A DNA stretch of 38,840 bases from Tissierellia bacterium (GCA_030537855.1 JAUNVD010000018.1:1-38840), one strand, 5' to 3'. Positions 15,564-24,293 are shown, counted from the first letter of the stretch. The notes: generated by a model from the letters alone, not told the origin. Program-made: numbers and translations.

Positions 15564-17738
15564 ATGATTGAGATCGCCATTTATGGGAAAGGTGGAATTG
15601 GAAAATCCACAGTTTCTGCAAATCTTTCTGCTGCTTTGGCAAAAGGACAAAAGAAGGTTTTACAGCTAGGTTGTGACCCTAAGCATGACTCTACAAGATT
15701 ACTTTTACATGGAAAAGATATGACAACCGTTCTATCTTATATGCGAGAAGTAGGACCTGCAGATTATAAATTAGAGGATATTATTCACGAAGGGGTCTTT
15801 GGGATTACCTGTGTGGAGGCAGGAGGGCCAGAGCCAGGGGTTGGTTGTGCAGGTAGGGGAATTCTATCTACTTTTGAGTTATTAGATCGACTAGGACTGG
15901 ATCGAGAATATTTTGATTTCATTTTATATGATGTTCTTGGAGATGTTGTATGTGGTGGATTTGCAGTTCCACTGCGACAAGAATATGCTGATCGTGTATA
16001 TATTGTTACTTCTGGAGAGTTTATGTCTATTTATGCAGCTAATAATATTTTACGAGGGTTAGCAAATTATAGTACAGAAGGACCTCGAGCTGGTGGAATT
16101 ATTTTTAATGAAAGAGGGTTAGAAGAGGAAGAGGAACGAATTTATCGTTTCGCCTGTGCTGTGAATCTTCCTGTTTTAGCAAAGATTCCAAGGGATGATA
16201 TTTTTGCTAAAGCAGAAGATTTAGGAAAATCTGTTGTAGAAGCTTTTCCAGATTCTAAAGTAGGAAAGATTTTTCAATCTTTAAGTGAAAAGATTTGGGA
16301 ACAAGAGATTCTTTATCCAGCAAAGCCTTTAGAGGATAGAGAATTAGAAGAGGTTGTTTTAGGAAGAAAGGCGGAAATTTCTCTCGAAAAGACAAAGAAT
16401 CTTCAAATAAAGAAAGAAAAACAGGATAAGACCTTTTACTCCAAGTCCTTGTTAACAAGGGAACCTTTACATGGATGTGCCTATAATGGAGCTATGAATC
16501 TTGCTGTTCAAATGAAAGACGGGGTAACCATTAGTCATGGGCCTAGTTCTTGTGCAAATCTTTCTTATCAAAGTATTACTTCTTTAGGTCGTAGAGCTTT
16601 ACTGGAAAAGGGAATCGTCTTACCGATACAACTTCATCCAAAGATGATGAGTACCAATATGGGGGAGTCTGCTATGGTATTTGGGGGAATTTCTGAGTTG
16701 GAAGAAACTTTGGAAAAAGCTTTACGAGAAAACCCTAAAGTAATTACCATTGTCACCACCTGTCCTTCCGGGATTATTGGAGATGATATGGAAAATACTA
16801 TAGAGCCTTACCGAAAAAAATGTCCTATTGTTTTATTACCTACAGACGGAAATATCAATGGAGATTATATGCAAGGGATGATCTTAGGGTATCAAGAATT
16901 TGCAAAACAATTGGTGAAAAGAAATGGTAAAAATGATCCCTATCTTGTAAATATTTATGGTGAAAAACCAATTGCTAATTCCACCGCTGAAAATATCAAA
17001 ATCCTGTCAAAATGGCTTCAAGCTTTTGGTGCAAAGATTCATTGTCGTTATATTAATGAAACGGAAACAGATAAGATTAAAGATTTACTAGATGGAGGTC
17101 TTCATATTAATGCTTATGGTGATTATATGGGACAGATTTTAGAAGAATTTTTTAAAAAAGAGTTTGGGATCACCTTCTTTCCTCAAGTTTTTCCCATTGG
17201 ATTTGATGATTCTGTAAGATTTATTCGAGGTCTTGGGGATTTTTATCACCAAAAAGAGGTGGCAGAAAAAATTATTCAAGAGGAAGAAAACAAGTACTTT
17301 GAGGAATTAAAAGAGCTTATTCCCATTCTAAAAGGGAAAAAAATTATGGTGGTGTCCTATAACCATCAAGTGGATTGGATTTTACGAACTGCTTTAGATG
17401 TGGGAATGGAAGTGGTAAAAGTTGGACTATTAAATTTTTCCCAAGATATGTATCGTGGTAGTTTATATGAAGATCAAGTGGGAGAATGGGAAGTTAATTA
17501 TACTCAAGAAAAAAGACGTGCTGATGTGGCTCGGTTAAAACCTGACTTGGTCTTGGCAAATTATAATGGAGGAAATCTTGATGATTGTCCATTACATGAT
17601 ACCATTCAATTAACTCCTCAAGGGGGATTTGAAAGTGGGATTCGTCAATTACGTAGACTTGTTCAATTATTTCGACAGCAAATAAAAGAAGGGTGGCGAG
17701 AGGATGAAAGATTCTTTAAAGAATATTCGGCCAGATAG
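15564..17738 (+). CDS. Nitrogenase-like NifH-NifD fusion protein
   Basis: This 724-residue protein joins a reductase and a catalytic-subunit domain. Residues 1-~265 are NifH/BchL-like: P-loop GKGGIGKST (8-16), the [4Fe-4S] ligands C95 (GVGCAGRG) and C130 (DVVCGGF), and R98 at the NifH ADP-ribosylation position. A charged linker (~270-295) leads to a NifD-like domain with the P-cluster-type ligands C305 (HGCAYNG), C330 (GPSSC) and C400 (TTCPSGIIGDD). The NifD Cys that holds FeMo-co aligns by eye with A517, so that cofactor is probably absent. A TATAAT lies at 15520-15525, and AAAGGAAAG precedes the ATG. It overlaps the NifK-like gene by 35 bases. Function is unknown; related enzymes reduce tetrapyrroles or C-S bonds. 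Confidence 0.88.
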   Translation: MIEIAIYGKGGIGKSTVSANLSAALAKGQKKVLQLGCDPKHDSTRLLLHGKDMTTVLSYMREVGPADYKLEDIIHEGVFGITCVEAGGPEPGVGCAGRGILSTFELLDRLGLDREYFDFILYDVLGDVVCGGFAVPLRQEYADRVYIVTSGEFMSIYAANNILRGLANYSTEGPRAGGIIFNERGLEEEEERIYRFACAVNLPVLAKIPRDDIFAKAEDLGKSVVEAFPDSKVGKIFQSLSEKIWEQEILYPAKPLEDRELEEVVLGRKAEISLEKTKNLQIKKEKQDKTFYSKSLLTREPLHGCAYNGAMNLAVQMKDGVTISHGPSSCANLSYQSITSLGRRALLEKGIVLPIQLHPKMMSTNMGESAMVFGGISELEETLEKALRENPKVITIVTTCPSGIIGDDMENTIEPYRKKCPIVLLPTDGNINGDYMQGMILGYQEFAKQLVKRNGKNDPYLVNIYGEKPIANSTAENIKILSKWLQAFGAKIHCRYINETETDKIKDLLDGGLHINAYGDYMGQILEEFFKKEFGITFFPQVFPIGFDDSVRFIRGLGDFYHQKEVAEKIIQEEENKYFEELKELIPILKGKKIMVVSYNHQVDWILRTALDVGMEVVKVGLLNFSQDMYRGSLYEDQVGEWEVNYTQEKRRADVARLKPDLVLANYNGGNLDDCPLHDTIQLTPQGGFESGIRQLRRLVQLFRQQIKEGWREDERFFKEYSAR

Positions 17739-18978
17739 TTTTTCCGGTATGATTTTTGGACTGGAAGGGTTAAGGGGAGGATCTGTTCTTTTAAATGGAC
17801 CCACAGGATGTAAATTTTATCACTCTGCTACTGTTGATGGGAATACTTTACGAGCCTTGTCTTTTGATCCTTTAGCATATCCAGAAGATTTTTATTTTGG
17901 ACAAGGAGCAGTGCCATGTACTTTTTTAGATTCTCATGACTATGTATATGGGGCAAAGGATAAGCTAATCCAACTTTTAACAGAAGTAAAATCTAGGAAT
18001 CATGATTTTGTTGTGGTTATAAATTCTCCAGGAGCGGCTTTAATTGGAGATGATTTAAAAGGGATATTAGATTCTCATAAACCTTCAAAGATTGCTTTTG
18101 CCATCGATTCTCCTGGGTTTTCTGAAGATTATGGGAAAGGTCTCCAAAGAGGTCTTATTCATTTGTTAGAAGAATTAGAGATTCCTACAGGAAGACAAAA
18201 GACGGATCAAGTGAATCTTTTAGGGTTCCATCTTTTTCAAAAACATTCTCGAGGAAATCTTCGTGAGTTAACAAGATTATTAGAATTAGGTGGAGTTAAA
18301 GTTGGAACTGCCTTTTATGAATGTGATATTGAAGGGTTGAAACACTGTGGGGAAAGTAAGTTAAATATCGTTCTTTGTCCAGAAACAGGATTGGAACTTG
18401 CTAAGTATTGTAAAAAAAGGTTTGGCACAGAGTATATGGTTCCAAAAACAGGTCAACCCCTTGGATTTGAAGGGGAAGATTTTTTCCGTGAATTATCGGA
18501 GTGGATACCTTTAGATTTGTCTCCTATTTTAGAAGAGTTTCATTATGGTAGAGGACGAGCTTATATTTTTTTAAGTCGATATTCTTCTATTTTAGGTAAG
18601 CCAAAGGGAGGAACTTATCGTATTGTAGGGGCGCCTTCTTTTGTATATCCTGCATTAAAGTTCTTTACAAATTATCTAGGGATGATTCCATTAGAAGTGA
18701 TTCTCGAAGGGGAAGGTTCCTATTTTGTAAAAGAAATTAAAGATTTTTTAGAACCTTTTGAAGCTTATGGCCCTCAAAAAGATGGTTATTTAGCACAAAT
18801 GGTACTAGGGGATGGAAATGAGATTGCTTCTTCGGTACAATATGAAGAGTATCTATTTGGTATTGAAATAGCCGAGCCTTCTATGGGCTATTTAGATGTT
18901 ATGGAAAAGACTTTTTATGGCCCTAAAGGAGCGTTATATTTACTGGAACAAGTGTTAAATGGATTGAAATTTTCTTAA
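17704..18978 (+). CDS. Nitrogenase-like NifK/NifE-type partner subunit
   Basis: This 424-residue protein belongs to the NifD/K/E/N component-1 superfamily and should pair with the preceding fusion. It keeps two candidate cluster ligands, C36 (GPTGCKFYH) and C72 (VPCTFLDSHDYVYGAKDKL), but the third position, normally Cys before the IGDDL motif, reads NSPGAALIGDDL (107-118). The cluster at the subunit interface would thus have five protein Cys (three plus two) rather than six, as in an asymmetric or smaller cluster. The ATG lies inside the end of the upstream gene in another frame, implying coupled translation. Eighteen-odd bases later the transporter gene starts. Assignment to the superfamily is firm; the reaction is unknown. 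Confidence 0.83.
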   Translation: MKDSLKNIRPDSFSGMIFGLEGLRGGSVLLNGPTGCKFYHSATVDGNTLRALSFDPLAYPEDFYFGQGAVPCTFLDSHDYVYGAKDKLIQLLTEVKSRNHDFVVVINSPGAALIGDDLKGILDSHKPSKIAFAIDSPGFSEDYGKGLQRGLIHLLEELEIPTGRQKTDQVNLLGFHLFQKHSRGNLRELTRLLELGGVKVGTAFYECDIEGLKHCGESKLNIVLCPETGLELAKYCKKRFGTEYMVPKTGQPLGFEGEDFFRELSEWIPLDLSPILEEFHYGRGRAYIFLSRYSSILGKPKGGTYRIVGAPSFVYPALKFFTNYLGMIPLEVILEGEGSYFVKEIKDFLEPFEAYGPQKDGYLAQMVLGDGNEIASSVQYEEYLFGIEIAEPSMGYLDVMEKTFYGPKGALYLLEQVLNGLKFS

Positions 18979-18990
18979 AGGAGGTTCTAC

Positions 18991-19737
18991 ATGGAAAAGG
19001 GACAGGGTTTGTCAAAACGAACAAAGGCTTCTCTCCTTGCTATTTTTATTTTTATTCCATGTTTTCTTTATCTTGGAGTGACTGTATTTGATGATAGAAA
19101 GTATCTCTTTATTGGTTTGTTAATATTATTTACTACCATGGTACCTTTTTTCTTAATCTTTGAACAAAGACTTCCAAAGGCAAGGGAGCTTATGCTTATT
19201 GCTGGATTAACGGCTATTGGTGTAGCAGGAAGAATGGCTTTTTTCTGGTTACCTCAATTTAAACCGGTAATTGCTGTAACTATTGTAGCTGGTGTTACTT
19301 TAGGTCCAGAAACAGGTTTTCTTGTAGGAGCTATGATAGGATTTGTATCTAACTTCTATTTTGGACAAGGTCCTTGGACTCCTTGGCAAATGTTTAGTTT
19401 TGGACTTATTGGTTTTTTAGGAGGACTTTTATTTCAACAATGTAAGGTGAAAGCAAATAAGTATACTTTATCCATCTATGGTTTTCTTTCTTGTTTTGCT
19501 ATTTTCGGCCTTATTATGAATCCTGTGTCTATTATCACTTTTTATAATAGTTTTACATGGCCTATGATATTAGCTTCGTATGTACAAGGATTTTATTTTG
19601 ACTTGGTACAAGGTGTTGCCACTGTATTCTTCTTATTCTTTTTTGGGGAACCAATGATGGAAAAAATAGAAAGAGTAAAAGTGAAATATGGTTTTTATAA
19701 AGAAGATGACTGGGATAATTGGGATTGGGAAGATTAA
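18991..19737 (+). CDS. ECF transporter substrate-binding (S) component
   Basis: This 248-residue membrane protein has about six to seven hydrophobic segments and resembles S components of energy-coupling factor transporters, with GRMAFFWLPQFKP, LGPETGFLVGAMIGFVSNF and FGQGPWTPWQMF. The last two resemble CbrT-like vitamin-type S components, from memory of the family. S components capture a small nutrient and need a shared EcfA/EcfT module encoded elsewhere. AAAGGAGGT precedes the ATG, only 12 bases after the nitrogenase-like gene. The pairing suggests that the transporter supplies a substrate or cofactor of the reductase, but which one is not visible. The tail is acidic and Trp-rich. Confidence 0.78.
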   Translation: MEKGQGLSKRTKASLLAIFIFIPCFLYLGVTVFDDRKYLFIGLLILFTTMVPFFLIFEQRLPKARELMLIAGLTAIGVAGRMAFFWLPQFKPVIAVTIVAGVTLGPETGFLVGAMIGFVSNFYFGQGPWTPWQMFSFGLIGFLGGLLFQQCKVKANKYTLSIYGFLSCFAIFGLIMNPVSIITFYNSFTWPMILASYVQGFYFDLVQGVATVFFLFFFGEPMMEKIERVKVKYGFYKEDDWDNWDWED

Positions 19738-19762
19738 TCTATGAAAGGTAATCGATATATTC

Positions 19763-19795
19763 GGGAATGGAGTTCTTCATTCCCTTATTTTTTTG
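19763..19795 (+). terminator. Intrinsic terminator after the nitrogenase-like operon
   Basis: GGGAATG pairs with CATTCCC across a short loop, followed by a long T-rich tract. Confidence 0.85.
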
Positions 19796-19850
19796 TTTTT
19801 GATATAATAAGGTAGTATAAGCATAAGTTTGGAAATAGAGGAGGCATATT

Positions 19851-21200
19851 TTGTCTTTAGTACGACGTTTAAAATTATTAAAGGGGAAGGAAAAACATTC
19901 TTTTCATTACCCAGGGCATAAAAATCGTTTGGAAGAACTTGGTTTTTCCAGATATGATGTTCTAGATACAACGGAAACTTTTGGTACTGATAATTTATTG
20001 GATCCTAAGGGAATTTTAAAAAATTCCATGGAAAAAACTGCTAAGATATTTGGAACAAATTATTCTTTTTACGGTGTTGGTGGTTCAACGATGAGCCTAT
20101 ATGCTGCACTTTTTGCTGCAACCTCAAGAGGGGATAAGATACTTGTTCAAAGAAATGTTCATAAATCAGTGTTTCAAGGGATGGCAATTCTCGGTTTACA
20201 ACCTGATTATTTACCTTCTAAGTTTCAAGAGGAAGATATAAAAGAAGTAGAGGAAAAACTAAAAAGTGGTGATTATAAAGTAGCTCTTTTAGTTAGTCCA
20301 GATTATTATGGTTTTTTACTTCCCCTAGATCGATTGATTTCATTATTTCATAAGTATAATATTTTGGTAATCGTTGATGAAGCCCATGGAGGTCATTTAA
20401 TATTTTCTGAGGAGTTATGTTCGTATTCTGCTTTAAAAAATAAAGCTGATTTGGTGATTCATTCTGTTCATAAAACTTTACCAGGGTTAACAGGAACTTC
20501 TCTTCTTCATGTAAATAGTAATCGACTTGACTATCATAGTGTTTTAAAGGGGGTTCGTTATTTTACAACCACATCTCCTTCCTATCCTCTTCTTTCTTCG
20601 ATTGAGGAGTCTGTAGACTATATGAATGAGATTGGCCGAGAGGATATGGGGCGTTTGTTAGATGGAATTACTTCTTTTTGGGAACTTGTTAAACCTGGAG
20701 GGATCTATCCCATTTATGAGGAAGAAGCCTATGATAGAACGAAAGTCTATGTAAAGGTACCTGGTATGAAAGGTTCTGATTTATATTATAGACTATATGA
20801 AAGATATGGGTTGGCTATGGAATTTTTTGATACAGAAGGGGTTCTTGCTGTATGTACTTTTGCTGATGAAAAAGAAGATTTAAATAGATTGGCTGCTGCA
20901 TTAAATAATATAGGAAGTACTATGGAGCATTTTAAAGGATCTAGTTTACCACCTATGCCATTACCTAGGGTGGTAGCTACTTTGTCAGAAACATTAATGG
21001 CAAAGAAGGTTAAGATTCCTTTAGGAGAAGCGGTAGGTCATGTTGCTGCAGAAAGTATCACTCCTTACCCACCAGGTATTCCTCTTATTGTAGGTGGAGA
21101 AGAATTTTCAACGGAAATCGTGGAAATTGTGATACAATTATTAAAGGACGAACTTGTAATTCAAGGAATCGACAATGGATATGTGGAGGTGCTAGAGTGA
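19851..21200 (+). CDS. Orn/Lys/Arg decarboxylase-family PLP enzyme (YaaO-like)
   Basis: This 449-residue enzyme is a short fold-I amino acid decarboxylase, similar to Bacillus YaaO. The PLP Lys lies in SVHKTLPGLTG, the Asp that contacts the pyridine ring in VIVDEAHGGH, and the N-terminal signature HYPGHKN is typical. A C-terminal segment SITPYPPGIPL is characteristic of the family. It lacks the large N-terminal wing of the inducible enterobacterial enzymes. The likely product is a polyamine or cadaverine-type diamine, but the substrate among arginine, lysine and ornithine is unresolved. It starts at a TTG after AGAGGAGG and overlaps tmk by 4 bases, in the Firmicutes order yaaO-tmk-yaaQ. Confidence 0.88.
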   Translation: MSLVRRLKLLKGKEKHSFHYPGHKNRLEELGFSRYDVLDTTETFGTDNLLDPKGILKNSMEKTAKIFGTNYSFYGVGGSTMSLYAALFAATSRGDKILVQRNVHKSVFQGMAILGLQPDYLPSKFQEEDIKEVEEKLKSGDYKVALLVSPDYYGFLLPLDRLISLFHKYNILVIVDEAHGGHLIFSEELCSYSALKNKADLVIHSVHKTLPGLTGTSLLHVNSNRLDYHSVLKGVRYFTTTSPSYPLLSSIEESVDYMNEIGREDMGRLLDGITSFWELVKPGGIYPIYEEEAYDRTKVYVKVPGMKGSDLYYRLYERYGLAMEFFDTEGVLAVCTFADEKEDLNRLAAALNNIGSTMEHFKGSSLPPMPLPRVVATLSETLMAKKVKIPLGEAVGHVAAESITPYPPGIPLIVGGEEFSTEIVEIVIQLLKDELVIQGIDNGYVEVLE

Positions 21201-21811
21201 AAGGATTTATCACCTTAGAAGGAGGAGACGGTAGCGGAAAGTCTACTTTGGCTCAAGGACTAAAGGATTATTTCAAAAGGTCTAAGATTGATGCACTTTT
21301 TACTCGAGAACCTGGTGGTTCTAAGATTGGGGAAGAGATTCGAAGGATTTTACTTTCCCATGATTATTTAGAAATGGCGCCAAGGACAGAGGCTCTTTTA
21401 TATGCTGCTTCCCGTGCTCAACATGTGGAAGAGGTTATAAAGCCTGCTTTAAAAGCAGGTAAGCTAGTGATTTGTGAGCGTTTTGTATTATCTAGTATTG
21501 CGTACCAAGGATATGGTCGAGAGCTTCCTATTTCTCAAGTTTCTTCTATTAATGATTTTGCTACCAATGGTTTAGTGCCAGATCTTGTTTTATTTATCCA
21601 TGTGAACTGGCAAGAAACCTTAAGGAGAAAGATAACCCAAGGAGGGGATCGTCTAGAACTTTCTGGAGACTCTTTCCATAAAAGGGTTTATGAAGGGTAT
21701 CAAAAGATACAAGAGGAAGAAACGAATAAAATTCTTATTGATGGTTCTAAAAGTCCAAATGAAGTATTAAATCATGCAATTGAAGCCTTAAAAGAAAGAG
21801 GGATGATATAA
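21197..21811 (+). CDS. tmk: Thymidylate kinase
   Basis: Tmk phosphorylates dTMP to dTDP with ATP in DNA precursor synthesis. The 204 residues show the P-loop EGGDGSGKST, the DR/ER-type motif (TREPGG, then ICERFVLSSIAYQGYGR) and the lid region. The start is a GTG inside the GTGA overlap with the preceding decarboxylase gene. The stop is directly adjacent to the next ATG, so the genes form one transcription unit. Confidence 0.95.
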   Translation: MKGFITLEGGDGSGKSTLAQGLKDYFKRSKIDALFTREPGGSKIGEEIRRILLSHDYLEMAPRTEALLYAASRAQHVEEVIKPALKAGKLVICERFVLSSIAYQGYGRELPISQVSSINDFATNGLVPDLVLFIHVNWQETLRRKITQGGDRLELSGDSFHKRVYEGYQKIQEEETNKILIDGSKSPNEVLNHAIEALKERGMI

Positions 21812-22138
21812 ATGAAATTGGTAATTGCCATTGTACAGGATCAAGACTCTCAAATTTTAGTGGATGAAGTTACAAAGAATGATTTTCGTGTTACAAAACT
21901 TGCAACTTCTGGTGGGTTTTTAAAATCCGGTAATACAACCTTATTAATGGGTGTGGAAGAAGACCGACTACAGGAGTTATTATCCATTATAGAAAATAAT
22001 TGTAAGTCAAGGGAAGTTGCTACCTCCTTATTAACAGTTACAATGCCAGGGGACTCTTATGTCCCTTATCCGATTAATGTAAAGGTTGGAGGAGCAACCA
22101 TATTTATTGTAGATGTAGAAGAGTTTATACAGTTTTAA
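21812..22138 (+). CDS. darA: Cyclic-di-AMP receptor, DarA/PstA family (YaaQ)
   Basis: This 108-residue PII-like protein belongs to the YaaQ/DarA/PstA family, which binds c-di-AMP as a trimer. The conserved stretch FRVTKLATSGGFLKSGNTTLLMG holds the ligand-contacting residues known in the family, and the C-terminal FIVDVEEF is typical. Its downstream effect is not known in general; the nucleotide signals potassium and wall homeostasis. It follows tmk without a gap. A shorter paralogue lies immediately downstream. Confidence 0.92.
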   Translation: MKLVIAIVQDQDSQILVDEVTKNDFRVTKLATSGGFLKSGNTTLLMGVEEDRLQELLSIIENNCKSREVATSLLTVTMPGDSYVPYPINVKVGGATIFIVDVEEFIQF

Positions 22139-22162
22139 TCTTTTCACATGAAAGGAATATAG

Positions 22163-22447
22163 ATGAAGATGATGATTGCCGTTTTAGAAGAACGGTTTTT
22201 AAACGAATTAACAGAAAAGCTTCTTGATAATAATGTACGGATTACCAAGTTACATTCCACCGGAGGATTCTTATCCAAGGGGAATTGCACTTTATTATTA
22301 GGAGCGGAAAAAGAAAAAGTACCAGAAATCCGAAGAATCTTTGAGGAAATTGTTAAGCCTTATGAGGTTCATGAGGAAAAGGGAGATTTTTTAGTCCAAG
22401 GGGCAAATTTATTTGTCATTGATGTGGAAAAGGGATTTAAAATTTAA
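22163..22447 (+). CDS. Second, shorter DarA-like PII-fold protein
   Basis: This 94-residue protein is a tandem relative of the preceding gene. It keeps VRITKLHSTGGFLSKGNCTLLLG and ends with LFVIDVEKG, so the PII-like core is intact. The loop between the two halves is shorter by about ten residues, and NTT is NCT. It may bind c-di-AMP, act in a mixed trimer or have lost binding; the sequence alone does not decide. AAAGGAAT precedes the ATG at 22163, and the stop overlaps holB (TAATG). Confidence 0.85.
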   Translation: MKMMIAVLEERFLNELTEKLLDNNVRITKLHSTGGFLSKGNCTLLLGAEKEKVPEIRRIFEEIVKPYEVHEEKGDFLVQGANLFVIDVEKGFKI

Positions 22448-23418
22448 TGGATTATTTTAAAAATATCCTTGGAAATGCTGTGGCCAAAAGACAGTTAAAT
22501 CATGATATTTTAACAAAATCTTGTGCCCATGCCTATTTATTTATAGGACAATCAGGGATTGGAAAATTTACTATGGCAATGGAATTGGCGAAGGCACTTT
22601 TACCTAGGATGAAGGATTTAGAGAATCCGGAAAATCATCCGGACTTACATGTGATAAATACAGATTCCTCTTCTATTAAAAAGAAAGAAGTGGAAGAGCT
22701 TATAGAGGAAACTACAAAAACAGCCTTTCAAGAGGAAACCCAAGTCTTTATGGTTAAAGATTTTGAAAAGGTAACTCGTGAAGGGCAAAATGCATTGTTA
22801 AAAACTATAGAAGAGCCAAAAAAAGGAATTTATATTCTTTTAACATCCTCTGCACCAGAAATGGTTTTACCCACTATTCGATCTCGTTGTAGAGTTGTAA
22901 ATATCTTTCCTTTAGCAGAAAAGGAAGTAGCTGATTATTTACAAGGCTTGGATAAAAAGTTAACAAAAAATGAAGTGGAATTATATGCTAGGATTTCTGC
23001 TGGAAATCTACAAGAGGCTATTACTTTTATAGAACATCCGGAGTACTTACTTTTAAGGAAAAGAGCCTTAGAAGAATTAATAAAATTATGTACATCAAAG
23101 TACTCCAATCCTTTTGAAACCTTTAATTTTTTTGAAAAGAATAAAGAGGATTTTTCTTTTATTGCTAAGCAATATAAATTATGGTTTCAAGATTTAATGA
23201 ACTTTCCCATTGGGGGAAAGATTGTTCACCGTGATTTTTTCCAAAAGAATATTATCTTACCTAATTTAAAGGGGGAAGTCCTATATGATTTATGGGATGT
23301 GGTGGACAAAACTGAACAAAATTTGAAAAATAACGGCAATTTTCAGCTACAAGTTGAAAATATGCTTTTACACATACAGGAGGAATATCATGATACAAGT
23401 GGTGGGGGTTCGTTTTAA
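22447..23418 (+). CDS. holB: DNA polymerase III delta' subunit
   Basis: Delta' is an AAA+ subunit of the clamp loader that places the sliding clamp on DNA. The 323 residues include the altered P-loop GQSGIGKFT, the FEKVTREGQNALLKTIEEP segment (a Walker B-like stretch) and the TIRSRC motif (sensor 1/arginine finger). The four Cys of the usual zinc module near residues 50-70 are missing; the segment reads LLPRMKDLENPENHPDL. The gene lies in the tmk-yaaQ-holB-yaaT block. It overlaps the next gene by 29 bases. Confidence 0.9.
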   Translation: MDYFKNILGNAVAKRQLNHDILTKSCAHAYLFIGQSGIGKFTMAMELAKALLPRMKDLENPENHPDLHVINTDSSSIKKKEVEELIEETTKTAFQEETQVFMVKDFEKVTREGQNALLKTIEEPKKGIYILLTSSAPEMVLPTIRSRCRVVNIFPLAEKEVADYLQGLDKKLTKNEVELYARISAGNLQEAITFIEHPEYLLLRKRALEELIKLCTSKYSNPFETFNFFEKNKEDFSFIAKQYKLWFQDLMNFPIGGKIVHRDFFQKNIILPNLKGEVLYDLWDVVDKTEQNLKNNGNFQLQVENMLLHIQEEYHDTSGGGSF

Positions 23419-24253
23419 ACCCACAGGCAAAATATACTATTTCGATCCTGGTGATTTATATATAAAGCTCAATGATGATGTTATTGTGGAAACTGCAAGG
23501 GGTATGGAGTTTGGTCAAGTTGTAATTGACAAAAGAGATGTATCATCAGATTCCATTGTAGGTCATTTAAAACCTGTGATTCGTGTAGCAACGGATCAGG
23601 ATTTATATTTTCATTTACAAAATGATACAGATGCAAAATCTGCTTTTAAAACTTGTGAAGAGCTTATTTTAGATCATGGATTGGATATGAAATTAATCGA
23701 CTGTGAATATACATTTGATCGAGGAAAACTCCTTTTTTATTTTACAGCGGATGGTCGAATTGACTTTCGTATGTTAGTAAGGGATTTAGCTTCGGTGTTT
23801 CGTACTCGTATTGAACTACGTCAAATTGGAGTTCGAGACGAGGCAAAGGTAGTTGGTGGACTTGGTTGTTGTGGAAGAGAATGTTGTTGTTCTTCTTTTT
23901 TAAGTGAGTTTACACCAGTATCTATTAAAATGGCAAAGGACCAAAATCTTTCTTTAAATCCAGTGAAGATTTCTGGAGTTTGTGGAAGACTTATGTGTTG
24001 TTTAAAGTATGAACAAGATGGATACGAATGTATCCTTAAGAAAATTCCTAAAATAGGAGAAATTGTTTTAACAGAACATGGAGAAGGAACGGTTTCTGGG
24101 ACCTATGTGATTCAAGAAATGGTGAAGGTTCGAGAAGTCATTGATGGAGATACGGTTTTTAATAATTATGATATTAAGGAGATAAAAAGAACTCATAAAA
24201 TAGATTCCCATTTTTTCCATCAAGAAGATGAGGATGAGGATGATAGCGAATAA
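23390..24253 (+). CDS. ricT: RicT/YaaT, PSP1-domain protein of the Y-complex
   Basis: RicT, with RicA and RicF, assists RNase Y and sporulation/competence regulation in Bacillus and carries Fe-S clusters. This 287-residue protein has the PSP1 core with clustered Cys: GCCGRECCCSSF (C160-C161 and following) and VCGRLMCCLKYE (C198, C203-C204). Its acidic tail (EDEDEDD) is common. The ATG at 23390 follows CAGGAGGA; a longer frame into holB is not needed. RicA and RicF are not in the window. A hairpin follows. Confidence 0.92.
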   Translation: MIQVVGVRFKPTGKIYYFDPGDLYIKLNDDVIVETARGMEFGQVVIDKRDVSSDSIVGHLKPVIRVATDQDLYFHLQNDTDAKSAFKTCEELILDHGLDMKLIDCEYTFDRGKLLFYFTADGRIDFRMLVRDLASVFRTRIELRQIGVRDEAKVVGGLGCCGRECCCSSFLSEFTPVSIKMAKDQNLSLNPVKISGVCGRLMCCLKYEQDGYECILKKIPKIGEIVLTEHGEGTVSGTYVIQEMVKVREVIDGDTVFNNYDIKEIKRTHKIDSHFFHQEDEDEDDSE

Positions 24254-24258
24254 TGGAA

Positions 24259-24293
24259 GCCTTCCTTCTTTATGGAGGAAGGTTTTCTAAGGA
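24259..24293 (+). terminator. Hairpin after ricT
   Basis: CCTTCCT pairs with AGGAAGG, followed by TTTTCT. It is a probable weak terminator between the housekeeping block and the hydrolase gene. Confidence 0.55.

Noticed and set aside
15564..18978. Reading the NifH/D/K-like genes as true nitrogen fixation genes
   Set aside because: The FeMo-co Cys is absent, the H and D parts are fused, the NifK-like part lacks a cluster Cys, and no nifB/E/N genes are present.
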